In this document: positions 7,993 through 16,928 of the stretch, one piece after another | Numbering within the stretch: the first letter of the stretch is position 1 | Layout of the letters: every line of letters begins with the position of its first letter | Assembly (NCBI RefSeq): GCF_001708445.1 | Contig: NZ_CP015637.1 | Coordinates: forward strand, 434,001-498,000 | DNA from: Pseudomonas fluorescens | Lineage (GTDB): Bacteria > Pseudomonadota > Gammaproteobacteria > Pseudomonadales > Pseudomonadaceae | Length of the DNA stretch: 64,000 bases | Direction: 5' to 3' | The notes under the pieces: generated by a model | Seen by the model: only the letters and a program-made list of their open reading frames with translations | Told to the model about the DNA's origin: nothing | Database searches by the model: none | Position numbers and translations under genes: made by a program

Positions 7993-9117
7993 TTACTGAC
8001 TAATCGTCACCGGGTCGTACGGCGTCTGCAGGTCGCGCTCCGGGATCTCCCAAATCAGCAACTTGGGCGGGGTTTGCTTAAACGCCGGGCTGTCGAAATA
8101 CGCCTTGGCCGCACCGGAGAATTCGCCACCGTCCTTGCTGAAGTTGCCTACCGGCGCATTCAGGGCCTTTTGCAGGAAGCCCACAAAGTTGGAGTTGCGC
8201 GAGAACGAGGTGCCGATCAGCGCCACATTCGGCAGGCTGGCATCGCCGAACAGGTCGTCGGCATTGCTGGTGGCGCCACCGCTTTCATGGGCGGAACTGG
8301 CCGCGACCGACTCGCCCGGTGGCTGCAATTTCGGCGGCAGCCAGTCGAGGCCGGCCAGACGCACCAGGTCACCCGGGCGCACGGCGAGCGGTGCCTGGGT
8401 GATCGTGAAGGTTTGTTCCGGCGTGGCCTTGATACCGCGCTGCTGAATGCGCTGGGCCAGGGCCTGGGCCCCTGCGTTGGCGCCGATTTCGCTCCAGTGG
8501 GTATCGGTGCGCAGGTATGCCTGCGGGCCCAGTGGCTTGAGCGTGTCAGTCAGGTCCAGCGCGGAGACGCCGGCAGCCTGCAACGCGGCAGTCCAGGCCT
8601 GGACACGGCCATCGAGCACGGCAGGGCGGTACAGGCCGCAACGCTGTGCGGCCGCGATGCGGCTCTTGTCCGGCACCACCACCACTTGCAGGTCGATCCC
8701 TTTTTTGCCCAGTTGCTGTTGCAGGTCGATCACGGCCTGGGCCTTGGTCTGTGCATTGGCGTCGGCATGGCGGTTGATGCGCAGCTCATCGCTGATAAAC
8801 AACCAGCCCGGGCATCCCTGGCGCACGCGCGGCCCGGTATCGCCGAAGGCCAGCCAGCTGGAGCCACGCTCCAGGTTGGCGGTCTGGATCGCCATCGGTG
8901 CCTTGGCCAGTTCCTTGGCGAAACGGTGGGTCACGTCGCCATGCAGCAGCATGTCGGTGTCCACCTTGGCCGGCACGAAGCTGATCGGGCCCTTCACCAT
9001 CAGCCAGGCGCAAGACAGAAGCCCCGCCGCCAGGAAGGGCACCAGCACCCAGGCCGCCAGGGGGCTGGTACGAACGGCCAATTCGCTCGGTGGAGTCGGT
9101 GCGGTAGGAGCGGGCAT
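7993..9117 (-). CDS. wssI: WssI, AlgJ-like cellulose O-acetylation protein
   Basis: 374 residues. One N-terminal membrane anchor (about 20-42) precedes a periplasmic SGNH-like domain of the AlgJ/AlgX family. The DxH pair is in TDTHW (Asp205, His207) and the candidate nucleophile serine is in IGTSFSRNSN (Ser304). These mark an acetyl-esterase or transferase fold that works with the membrane acyltransferase WssH to acetylate cellulose. It lies 12 nt downstream of wssH. The start ATG at 9117 gives a proline- and threonine-rich cytoplasmic tail before the anchor. Confidence 0.9.
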   Translation of the reverse strand: MPAPTAPTPPSELAVRTSPLAAWVLVPFLAAGLLSCAWLMVKGPISFVPAKVDTDMLLHGDVTHRFAKELAKAPMAIQTANLERGSSWLAFGDTGPRVRQGCPGWLFISDELRINRHADANAQTKAQAVIDLQQQLGKKGIDLQVVVVPDKSRIAAAQRCGLYRPAVLDGRVQAWTAALQAAGVSALDLTDTLKPLGPQAYLRTDTHWSEIGANAGAQALAQRIQQRGIKATPEQTFTITQAPLAVRPGDLVRLAGLDWLPPKLQPPGESVAASSAHESGGATSNADDLFGDASLPNVALIGTSFSRNSNFVGFLQKALNAPVGNFSKDGGEFSGAAKAYFDSPAFKQTPPKLLIWEIPERDLQTPYDPVTISQ

Positions 9118-9129
9118 GGTCGGGCTTCC

Positions 9130-10545
9130 TTAGAACTGAAAGTACAGAAACGGTACGGCGTCGCGGCTGGCAATCAGCGCGAACGACAACACAAACCCGG
9201 CCACCGGCCACAGCGAAGCCGCCACCAAAAACCACGGCTGAGTACCAAAGCGTTGCTCGCAGCGCACCTGCCAGATCGGCGCGATGATGCATACCAGGCC
9301 CAGCAAGGCCGCCATGCCATGGGCCGGGCGCAGGGCGACCGCCATTGCGTCACCCAGGGCCATGCCGTGCATGCCGAACTGGCCGGCATACATGGTCAGT
9401 GCCGAATGGAAGTCCGGCGCGCGGAACAAGGTCCAGGCCAGGCACACAAACAGCAACGTCAGGACGTGGGACAACACCGGCGGAATACTCGGCAAGCTCG
9501 AACGCGACCAGGCGCGGTCCACGCACAGCGCCACCCCGTGGGCCGAACCCCACAACAGGTAGTTCCAGCTATCGCCGCCGTGCCACAAACCGGCAATCGC
9601 CATGGTCAGGAACAGGTTGCGATAAGTACGCCACACACCGTCACGGTTACCGCCCAGGGCGATGTACAGGTAGTCGCGCAACCAGCTGGACAACGACAGG
9701 TGCCAACGGCGCCAGAAGTCCTGGATGCTGCTGGCCAGATACGGCCGGTTAAAGTTTTCCGGGAAGTGGAAACCCAGCATCAGGCCTAGGCCGATGGCCA
9801 TGGCGCTGTAGCCGGCGAAGTCGAAGAACAGTTGCAGCGAATAGGCCAGGCAACCGATCCACGCATCCACCAGGCTCGGGTTTTCCAGGTGGAAGGCAAT
9901 GTCCACCAACGGCGACAAGGTGTCGGCCACCAGCACTTTCATGCCCATGCCGATCATGAAGCGCCGCGCGCCGAGGGAGAAATTCGGCCAGTTGAAATAC
10001 CGCTGGTTCAGCTCGCGACGGACCCAGTCGTAACGAATGATCGGGCCGGCAATCGAGTGGCCGAACATCGAGATATAGGTGGCGTAATTGATGAAGCTGC
10101 GCTCCACCGGCACCGTATGCCGGTGTACGTCCACCAGGTATGAAATCGCCTGCAATACGATGAACGACAAGCCGGCTGGCAACGCCACGCGCTGCCAGTC
10201 CAGTGGCATGGCGCCGTACCAGGTGATCACCTCACTCACGGTGCCCGCCACGATGTTGGCGTACTTGTACCAACACAGCACCGCCGTGTTGAACACGATC
10301 AACGCGATCAACAGGCGCACCCGGCCTTTGCCATCCTCGCGGGAGCGGTCCACCAGCAAGCCGCCGACCCATGCCACCACGGTCAAGACCATGTGCAGGA
10401 ACAGGAACAGCGGGCTCAACCAGCCGTAGAACAGCCAGCTGCCGATCAACAGGATGACGTTGCGCCAGCTCGGACGAGCCAGGGCATAAATCAACAGGAA
10501 GGCCGGCAGGAACAGCGTGAGGAATTCGAGTGAGGCAAAGACCAT
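9130..10545 (-). CDS. wssH: WssH, membrane-bound O-acyltransferase (AlgI-like)
   Basis: 471-residue multi-spanning MBOAT protein. It probably passes acetyl groups across the inner membrane for cellulose acetylation. The invariant histidine is in AIAGLWHGGDSWN (His322), and a second conserved one is in WRRWHLSLSSWLRDY (His282). NFNRPYLASSIQDFW is another family hallmark. AlgI of alginate synthesis has its catalytic histidine at the same number, which supports the alignment. Gene gaps on both sides are under 20 nt. Confidence 0.93.
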   Translation of the reverse strand: MVFASLEFLTLFLPAFLLIYALARPSWRNVILLIGSWLFYGWLSPLFLFLHMVLTVVAWVGGLLVDRSREDGKGRVRLLIALIVFNTAVLCWYKYANIVAGTVSEVITWYGAMPLDWQRVALPAGLSFIVLQAISYLVDVHRHTVPVERSFINYATYISMFGHSIAGPIIRYDWVRRELNQRYFNWPNFSLGARRFMIGMGMKVLVADTLSPLVDIAFHLENPSLVDAWIGCLAYSLQLFFDFAGYSAMAIGLGLMLGFHFPENFNRPYLASSIQDFWRRWHLSLSSWLRDYLYIALGGNRDGVWRTYRNLFLTMAIAGLWHGGDSWNYLLWGSAHGVALCVDRAWSRSSLPSIPPVLSHVLTLLFVCLAWTLFRAPDFHSALTMYAGQFGMHGMALGDAMAVALRPAHGMAALLGLVCIIAPIWQVRCEQRFGTQPWFLVAASLWPVAGFVLSFALIASRDAVPFLYFQF

Positions 10546-10562
10546 GGTGGTGTCGGGCCCGA

Positions 10563-11228
10563 TCAGTTAGCGAGTGCGTCAGAGGCGAACAGCAACTTCG
10601 AACCTGCAGCCGAAGGAACAGCCAGCACGCTATAGCGCTCGCCAGCCTTGAGGGTGAACGACAACGGCTGGCCAACCGGCGCGCCGGCGCATTTGAGCTG
10701 CACCGACAGTTCCACCGGGTTGATCATGCGCCGCTGCAACGAACCTTCGGCGACCTGCTTGAACAGCTCGGCTTTTTGCGCCACGGCTTCCAGGCTCGCG
10801 TCGGCGCACGTGGCGTCGGCGTTGATAAAGGCCAGGGAGGCTTTGAGCGCGTTGAAGTCGTCCGGCTGTTCGCGCACCACCAATTGGCGCGTGGCGCCCT
10901 TGGCGTCGACCAGCGCCACCACGGTGGCGAATTCGCCTGGGGCGACGGTCACCGACAGGTCGGCGTCCTTGCCATCGCGGCTCAACACGCCCTTGATCGG
11001 CTTGTCACCGCCCACCACCGGCAGGAAGGACGAGACCAACTTGTCGCCATTCAACACCAGGCTGGCCTTGGAGCCGGCGGCCACCAGCTTCAGTTCGCTG
11101 CCGGTGCCGTTGGCAAACCGCAGGAACGCTGCGTCTTGCTCCGGGCCGGTGGGATACAACGGGATGTCGGCGCTGTAGGCGCTGACGCTGGCGAGCAAGG
11201 CCGCCAGACCCAGGGTCATCCGTTTCAT
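10563..11228 (-). CDS. wssG: WssG, AlgF-like periplasmic acetylation protein
   Basis: 221 residues with a signal peptide (MKRMTLGLAALLASVSAYSA) and a periplasmic, probably beta-rich body starting DIPLYPTGPEQDAAFLRF. AlgF proteins take part in polysaccharide O-acetylation with AlgI and AlgJ; here the partners are WssH and WssI. The start codon shares a base with the wssF stop (TAATG), which implies translational coupling. No catalytic motif is evident, consistent with an adaptor role. Confidence 0.88.
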   Translation of the reverse strand: MKRMTLGLAALLASVSAYSADIPLYPTGPEQDAAFLRFANGTGSELKLVAAGSKASLVLNGDKLVSSFLPVVGGDKPIKGVLSRDGKDADLSVTVAPGEFATVVALVDAKGATRQLVVREQPDDFNALKASLAFINADATCADASLEAVAQKAELFKQVAEGSLQRRMINPVELSVQLKCAGAPVGQPLSFTLKAGERYSVLAVPSAAGSKLLFASDALAN

Positions 11229-11893
11229 TATTTGCTTCCTTTACCGTAGGCCGATGGCGGCAGGTCACCCAACGCAGTACCAATAGCCTTGGCCCACTTC
11301 TGGTAACCGTCGATGGTGAAGTGCTGGCCGTCGGTGGTGATCCACTCGCCCGGCTTGGAGAAGGTCAACGAGTCGATGTAGGTGCACGGCGCCACGTTAC
11401 TGGCCAGGAACGACGACATCAGCTTGGTGCGGGTGTCGTCCTTCTTGTACTGGGAACCGACCTTGCCCCATGGCGGGCCGACCCACACGCACTTGGTGCC
11501 AGTCTCGGTGATCGCCTTGGTCAGCGAGGTCACGCTTTTCCAGGCCCAGGCTTTGGGGAACACCGGGTTGGTGTAGGAACCCATGGTGTCGCCGATAATC
11601 AGCACCACCACATCGGGTTTGTCCTTGGCGATCAGGTCTTTGATCGGCGTGGTGCTCATGGCGTTCTTGCCGTAGATCACCGCTTTGCCGGTGGGCATGC
11701 GTTCGCCGCCGCACTCGACTTTTTTCGGCACGACCCAATCCGCCGCACCCGCGCCACAGGCGCCGATGGAGTGAACCACCGCGCCTTGCTTGGTCAGGTT
11801 GTCTTGCAGCGGGTTGAGCAACGAATCGGGAAAGCTCATATGACTTTCGCCCAGTACCAGCATGGTTAGGCCGGCAATCGCAGAAACAGGCAT
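11228..11893 (-). CDS. wssF: WssF, SGNH/GDSL-like hydrolase of the cellulose operon
   Basis: 221 residues. A short hydrophobic N-terminus is followed by LVLGESHMS, which resembles the SGNH block I nucleophile (Ser17). Near the C-terminus TTDGQHFTIDGYQKWA supplies the Asp/His pair, and DVVVLIIGDTMGSY is the block III region. WssF is thought to supply or present acetyl groups to the WssGHI acetylation set; the exact reaction is not proven. It starts 17 nt after wssE and is coupled to wssG. Confidence 0.85.
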   Translation of the reverse strand: MPVSAIAGLTMLVLGESHMSFPDSLLNPLQDNLTKQGAVVHSIGACGAGAADWVVPKKVECGGERMPTGKAVIYGKNAMSTTPIKDLIAKDKPDVVVLIIGDTMGSYTNPVFPKAWAWKSVTSLTKAITETGTKCVWVGPPWGKVGSQYKKDDTRTKLMSSFLASNVAPCTYIDSLTFSKPGEWITTDGQHFTIDGYQKWAKAIGTALGDLPPSAYGKGSK

Positions 11894-11910
11894 GAATGAC
11901 TCCGATTTAA

Positions 11911-14900
11911 TCAGTTGGAATAGGGGGAACGGTACGGGCTGACCGGCAATGGCATCGGCCCGCTCAGGTCCTCGAACAAGTAGCGCAAGTAAGCATTACC
12001 GGCGTACTGGCGGTAGTCCTGGGCGTTATCGAGACCGATTTCGCCACCCAGGTAGAACCGCGAGCTCAGACGATATTCGGCAGCAGCGTTGAAGCTGTAG
12101 CCGACGCCGGTTTTGCTGGAGCTTTCGTACTTGGGATTACCCCTGGACGCCTGAAGTGTGCTGTCGCCAGGGAAATAATCCGTGCCATCTTGCGCGATAT
12201 GCTGCAAGCCCACCGAACTTTTTACCTGGTAGCTGAAGCGGTCAAAGCTTTGTGCCCAACGAATCGGCACACCCAGGGAGAAGAAACGCTGCGGGCTGAA
12301 GTAACCGCCGTTGCCGTAGGTGTAGAAGTCCTGGTTTTCCTTGAAGGTCATCGCCGAGCCGCTGATCCCCAGGGTCAACGTGTCCCGCGGGTTGTTGCGC
12401 AGGTACCAGTAGATACCGCTGCCCAGTTCCAGGCGGGTGTTGTCTTCGACGTTATTGCCCAGCAGTTCATGCAGCGACGCGTAACCGTAGACGCCCAGCT
12501 TCTGGTTGTCGTAGCTCAACTCGCCACGGCCGCCGTTGGCGGTGACGCCACCCCACTTGTTGCCCTCGCCGTCTTCGGAACCGGCAAAGGAGGTGACACT
12601 GTCAGTGACCGGACGCCGCGAAATGTTCGCGCCATAGCGGAAGTTCGGATTGGCTTCAAACGGACGCGACACACTCACGCCACCCACGAGGGTGTTGTAG
12701 AGGAAGCCCAACGGGCTCACACCGACATCAGCCTTAACGCCTTCATCCGGGTTTTCAAATGCCACGGCCAGGCCTACACCGCTGTCGCTCTGGGAACCCG
12801 CCGGGGTCGTGGAGCCTTTGCCGAAGCGCGACAACGCATCGCTACCGACGCTACCCGCACTCACGTGCACCGGCGTCACGCGCAACGCCACGGTGTTGTC
12901 ACCCACCGGCATCCGCGCCTCAAACGGCGCTTCCACGTCGGTGATCTTGCTCAAGCCTTTCTCACCGTTGTTGCTGCGCACGCTCAAGCCCTGCACCACA
13001 TAACCGGTACGGTCACGCAGGATCGTATCCAACGCGCGCCGCGCCGGGCTCAGCTCGGGGCTGTCGATGGAGGCGATGTTCGAGGGCGGCACAAACGGCT
13101 CGCTCAAGTCGTTGGACGTCGCGCTGGCAAACGCGCTGGACGTCACGGTCTTGGTCGGCGCATCGATCGGCGGCGGTACAGCGCCGGCGACAGTCAGGTC
13201 GGTGACCTGGCGACGCTGGCCCGGCAGGCCCACGAAGGGGTTATACGACTTGCTTTGAGTGTCGGCCTGGGCCACCTGGGTCTTGGCCTTCATGGCGTTT
13301 TCAATCGCCAGGGCCTTGCGCAGCAGTTCAGCGGCTTCGCTGTTCTTGCCCAGGCCCTGGTAGATACGCGCGGCGGAGGTGAGAATCTCCGGGTTGGCCG
13401 GTTCCAACGCCAGGGCCTTGTTGCTGGCCGATTGCGCCAAGTCACGGTCGTTGCCTTTCAAGGCAATATCCGCCAGGCCCATTTGCAGGCGTGCATTGTT
13501 CGGGTTCTGCTGGATCAGCGGCGCGTACAGCTCCATGGCCTTCTTGCCGTTGCCGCTGGCGGCATACATGCGCGCCAGGGCGCCGACGCCCAAGGCGTCG
13601 TTGGGACGCTGGGCCAGGGCCGGCGAGAGCATGTCGTAGGCCGCCACCAGGTCGTTCTTCTCGCGCAGGGCATCGGCCTGCTTGACCCGGTACAGGTAGA
13701 TCAAATCGTCGTAGCGCTGGCGACCGATCTCGGTCAATGGCTGGCCTTGCACGTCGCGCAGGATCTCGCCCGCCTCGCTGTACTTGTTGGCCTTGAGCAG
13801 CACGTTGGCGTACAGCAGTTTCTGGTCGACCGTCGGGTTGGGGTTGTTCTCCACCACCTTCTGCATCATGTCCAGGCCGTACTGCGCGGCACCGACTTCC
13901 ACATAAGCGGCGGCCAGCACGGCCACGCGCTCAGGCTTTTGCCGCGTCAGCGGTTCGGAGCGACCGAGCAGCGCCAGGGCTTCGGGGCGCTGGCCACGGC
14001 GAGCGGTTTCGATGGCGATGTCGGTCTGCTGGTGCAGCGCGATATCGATCGCCAGCTCGTTCATGTCAGCGGTGCGTTGGGCGGTCGGGATACGGCCCAA
14101 GGTGGTTTCGGCTTGCTTCCACTCGCTCAACTCGGCCGACAACAAGGTGCTGGTGTACAGCGCGTCCGGCTGGTTGGGCTGGGTCTTGAGCAGACCGTCG
14201 ATCAAGGCACGGGCGTTGCGGATCTGGCCGTCGCGCAGGTACATGCGGGCCAGGGCAAAGCGGGTCCAGGGGTTTTCCGGGTCGGCATCGAGGGCCTGGC
14301 GGTAGGCGGCCTGCGCGGCCTTCACATCGCCGCGCTGTTCGGCCAGCTTGCCGACCTGGGTAGCGCGAAGTGCGTTGATTTTCACGCTTGGCGCGAACTT
14401 GGCGCGCTGGGCGGGCGACACCGAGTCGATCAGCTTCAAGGCTTCGTCCGGCTGGCCCGATTGGGACAGTACGTTGATCAAGCCACTCAGTGCATCCGGG
14501 TCGCCAGGGTGACGGGCCAGCACCTTGCGGTAGCCGGCTTCGGCGGCGTCGAACTGATTGTCCTGGGCCTGGAAACCCGCCAGGGCGACGGCGGCACCGG
14601 GTTGGCCGGGGTTCAGGCGTTCGGCCTGGGCCACCAGGTCACGGGCCTGGGCGCCACGGCCGGCGCGCTGGGCGTCGCGGCTCTGGCTGATCAGGTTCCA
14701 GTAACGCACGTCATTGAGCGCTGTTTGCCACGCCGCACCACCCGGTAAACGGGTGGCCTGTACCAGGTAGTTTTCCGCTTCGCTGTAACGCTCTTGCTGT
14801 TGACGCAACACGCCCATGCCACCGAGGGCATCGACGTCATTGGACTTCTCGGCCAAGCGCGCGGCCAGCAGCGGCTCGGCGGTTTTCAGGTCGCCAGCGT

Positions 14901-15750
14901 CCAGGGCCTTGAACGCCTTGGTCATCTGCGGATCGCGCTGCCAGGTACCGCCATTTTTGCCTTGGGCAATGCCTTTGTTCATCAGCGCGCGGATCTCGGT
15001 GTCATCCGGGTGCGCAGTGAGGAACTGCTGGAACAACGCCACCTGGTCGGGCTTGGGCGGGCCGAGCCAGATCAGCGCGAAGCGCCAGGTTTCATCGGCG
15101 TTACCGCCCACGTCGTTGTTCGGTGCCAGCTTGGCCAGCGCGCGAATACCGTCGGCACGGGTGGCCGGGTTACGCGCCAGGTGCTTGGCCAGGAACAGCG
15201 CGACGATCGGGTCGTTCGGCCGCTCACGGGACAAGCGCTGCAGGCCGGCGATCGCTTCATTGGTGCCCTTGGCGGTGAAGCCCAGGGTGTTGTAGTACTC
15301 GCGGGCAATCAGGCCCTGGGGCTGGCGGCCCTGGAAAATCTGGCGGTACAAGGCCACGGCCTTTTCGCGCTCGTCATCGGGCTCACCCAGTTCACGGGCC
15401 TGCTCCAGCAACTTGGCGTTGTCGGGCTTGTTGACGGTGATGTCTTGCTCCAACTGCAATGCCTGGCGCGGGACCGGGCTCAGCGCTTGCAAGCGGGCCA
15501 GGTATTTCTGCGCCTCGGCCGGGCGGTTCTGTTGCACCTGGATCAGGCCGATGCCGTACAGCGCATCCGGCTGGTCCGGGCTCAGGCTCAGCAGTTTTTG
15601 CCACGTCTCAAGGGCGCGCTCAGGGTTTTTCTTCGACTGCCAGTAGTAGCCCTGCTCGATCAGCAGGGACTGGGGGTCGCTGGTTTCGGCCAGGCTGGCA
15701 CTGGAGGCCAGGGCGGCGAGAATCGCAATGGCTAGCGTGTGACGGCGCAT
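11911..15750 (-). CDS. wssE: WssE, BcsC-like outer-membrane cellulose exporter
   Basis: 1279 residues. The signal peptide (MRRHTLAIAILAALASSASLA) is followed by a long periplasmic array of TPR repeats, for example EQGYYWQSKKNPERALETWQ and ALYGIGLIQVQQNRPAEAQK, continuing to about residue 850. A linker then leads to a C-terminal beta-barrel of the BcsC type, roughly from residue 930 to the end, with alternating aromatic strands such as YGYASLHELLGNNVEDNT. It carries cellulose through the periplasm and outer membrane. Length fits the family. Its start overlaps the wssD stop by 19 nt. Confidence 0.95.
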   Translation of the reverse strand: MRRHTLAIAILAALASSASLAETSDPQSLLIEQGYYWQSKKNPERALETWQKLLSLSPDQPDALYGIGLIQVQQNRPAEAQKYLARLQALSPVPRQALQLEQDITVNKPDNAKLLEQARELGEPDDEREKAVALYRQIFQGRQPQGLIAREYYNTLGFTAKGTNEAIAGLQRLSRERPNDPIVALFLAKHLARNPATRADGIRALAKLAPNNDVGGNADETWRFALIWLGPPKPDQVALFQQFLTAHPDDTEIRALMNKGIAQGKNGGTWQRDPQMTKAFKALDAGDLKTAEPLLAARLAEKSNDVDALGGMGVLRQQQERYSEAENYLVQATRLPGGAAWQTALNDVRYWNLISQSRDAQRAGRGAQARDLVAQAERLNPGQPGAAVALAGFQAQDNQFDAAEAGYRKVLARHPGDPDALSGLINVLSQSGQPDEALKLIDSVSPAQRAKFAPSVKINALRATQVGKLAEQRGDVKAAQAAYRQALDADPENPWTRFALARMYLRDGQIRNARALIDGLLKTQPNQPDALYTSTLLSAELSEWKQAETTLGRIPTAQRTADMNELAIDIALHQQTDIAIETARRGQRPEALALLGRSEPLTRQKPERVAVLAAAYVEVGAAQYGLDMMQKVVENNPNPTVDQKLLYANVLLKANKYSEAGEILRDVQGQPLTEIGRQRYDDLIYLYRVKQADALREKNDLVAAYDMLSPALAQRPNDALGVGALARMYAASGNGKKAMELYAPLIQQNPNNARLQMGLADIALKGNDRDLAQSASNKALALEPANPEILTSAARIYQGLGKNSEAAELLRKALAIENAMKAKTQVAQADTQSKSYNPFVGLPGQRRQVTDLTVAGAVPPPIDAPTKTVTSSAFASATSNDLSEPFVPPSNIASIDSPELSPARRALDTILRDRTGYVVQGLSVRSNNGEKGLSKITDVEAPFEARMPVGDNTVALRVTPVHVSAGSVGSDALSRFGKGSTTPAGSQSDSGVGLAVAFENPDEGVKADVGVSPLGFLYNTLVGGVSVSRPFEANPNFRYGANISRRPVTDSVTSFAGSEDGEGNKWGGVTANGGRGELSYDNQKLGVYGYASLHELLGNNVEDNTRLELGSGIYWYLRNNPRDTLTLGISGSAMTFKENQDFYTYGNGGYFSPQRFFSLGVPIRWAQSFDRFSYQVKSSVGLQHIAQDGTDYFPGDSTLQASRGNPKYESSSKTGVGYSFNAAAEYRLSSRFYLGGEIGLDNAQDYRQYAGNAYLRYLFEDLSGPMPLPVSPYRSPYSN

Positions 15751-16928
15751 GCTGCCTCCCAGGATAGTTTGACCGTACCGTCTTGTTCAAAACGGTACTT
15801 CTGATCGGCAAAGCCCTGGCTGAACAGGCTGAGCATGTAGTCGTAGTAGATTGGTTGCGCGCTGTCAGGTGCCGACGGGGCCAGGGCTTTGTTGAGCGCG
15901 TCGTCGACCTTGGCCTTTTGCAGTTGTGCCAGGGCGGTTTCGCCACGGGCCTGGAAGAAGGCAATGGTCGATGCCGAGAAGCTGAGCGGCGAGTAGCCGT
16001 TGTTCTTCTCCACTTCGCCGGTGGTGACGTGGATTTTCTCCGGCGGGAAGCCGGTGGCCGCCGCAGCCGTCGCCCGGGACATACCGCCCAGGGACTTGAG
16101 CATGCCCGCCGCCAATGGATCGCTCTTGGCGGTCATGCCGGCCCACATGTAGGTGCGGATCGCGTCGTAGCTGCCCAGGTCATCGGAGAACGGGTCGACC
16201 ACAAACAGCCCGGTGTTGGCGCTGGTGGCGCGGTAGCCGACCCAGTTGGCCGCCAGGCCATGGGGGTTGCTGGCGGTATCGGCGAGCATCCGCGCGTTGC
16301 TTTCGGCCACTTCGTTCCAGCCGGCGTTCGGGCGCTCTTTATGGAAGCGACGCAGTTGCGCCAGCACCTGGTAGCTCGGGTTGAAACGCCACAGGCCACC
16401 GCCATGCACGTAGCCGACCGGCCCTGGCAACAGCATCTTGCCCAGGCCCGGCACGCGCACGATCAGGTTGCGTTCGACGTTGGCCAGCAACAATTGCGCG
16501 TCTGCGCGGTACTGCGGGGCATTCCATACGCGGGCCGCTTCGAGCAGCGAGTAGGCCATCCACAGGTCAGCGTCGCTGGCGGAGTTAGGGTCGATGATGC
16601 CCCAGGTGCTATCAGGCTTTTTGCCCCATAACCAACCCGGCAGGTTCTGACCGATATCGGCCCCCGACATGTTGGCCTTGGTCCAGGTCCAGAGCTTGTC
16701 AAAGCCTGCGCGGTCGTTACCGACGAGGGCGAAGAACATCGCGTACGACTGCCCTTCCGAACTGCTCTCGGTGGGTTTCATCGACGAGTTCAGCACGCGA
16801 CCGTCATCCTGCACGAAGCGTTTGGCGTAGTTCTGCCACAGCGGCCAGTCGCAGGTCTGCGCTTGCGCAGCGCCTGCAAACATCACCGAGCCCAGCGCTA
16901 TCAGGGCCATGCTACGCAGCGGGCTCAT
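15732..16928 (-). CDS. wssD: WssD, periplasmic endo-1,4-beta-glucanase (GH8, BcsZ)
   Basis: 398 residues. The signal peptide (MSPLRSMALIALGSVMFAGA, cleavage after AQA) leads into a GH8 catalytic domain starting QTCDWPLWQNYAKRF. The proposed acid Glu58 sits in SSSEGQSYAMFFAL, and the aspartate motif SDADLWMAYSLLEA follows near residue 119. BcsZ-type cellulases are needed for orderly cellulose export. I chose the start at 16928 because it forms an ATGA overlap with wssC and begins the signal peptide; the open frame upstream lies inside wssC. Confidence 0.95.
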   Translation of the reverse strand: MSPLRSMALIALGSVMFAGAAQAQTCDWPLWQNYAKRFVQDDGRVLNSSMKPTESSSEGQSYAMFFALVGNDRAGFDKLWTWTKANMSGADIGQNLPGWLWGKKPDSTWGIIDPNSASDADLWMAYSLLEAARVWNAPQYRADAQLLLANVERNLIVRVPGLGKMLLPGPVGYVHGGGLWRFNPSYQVLAQLRRFHKERPNAGWNEVAESNARMLADTASNPHGLAANWVGYRATSANTGLFVVDPFSDDLGSYDAIRTYMWAGMTAKSDPLAAGMLKSLGGMSRATAAAATGFPPEKIHVTTGEVEKNNGYSPLSFSASTIAFFQARGETALAQLQKAKVDDALNKALAPSAPDSAQPIYYDYMLSLFSQGFADQKYRFEQDGTVKLSWEAACAVTR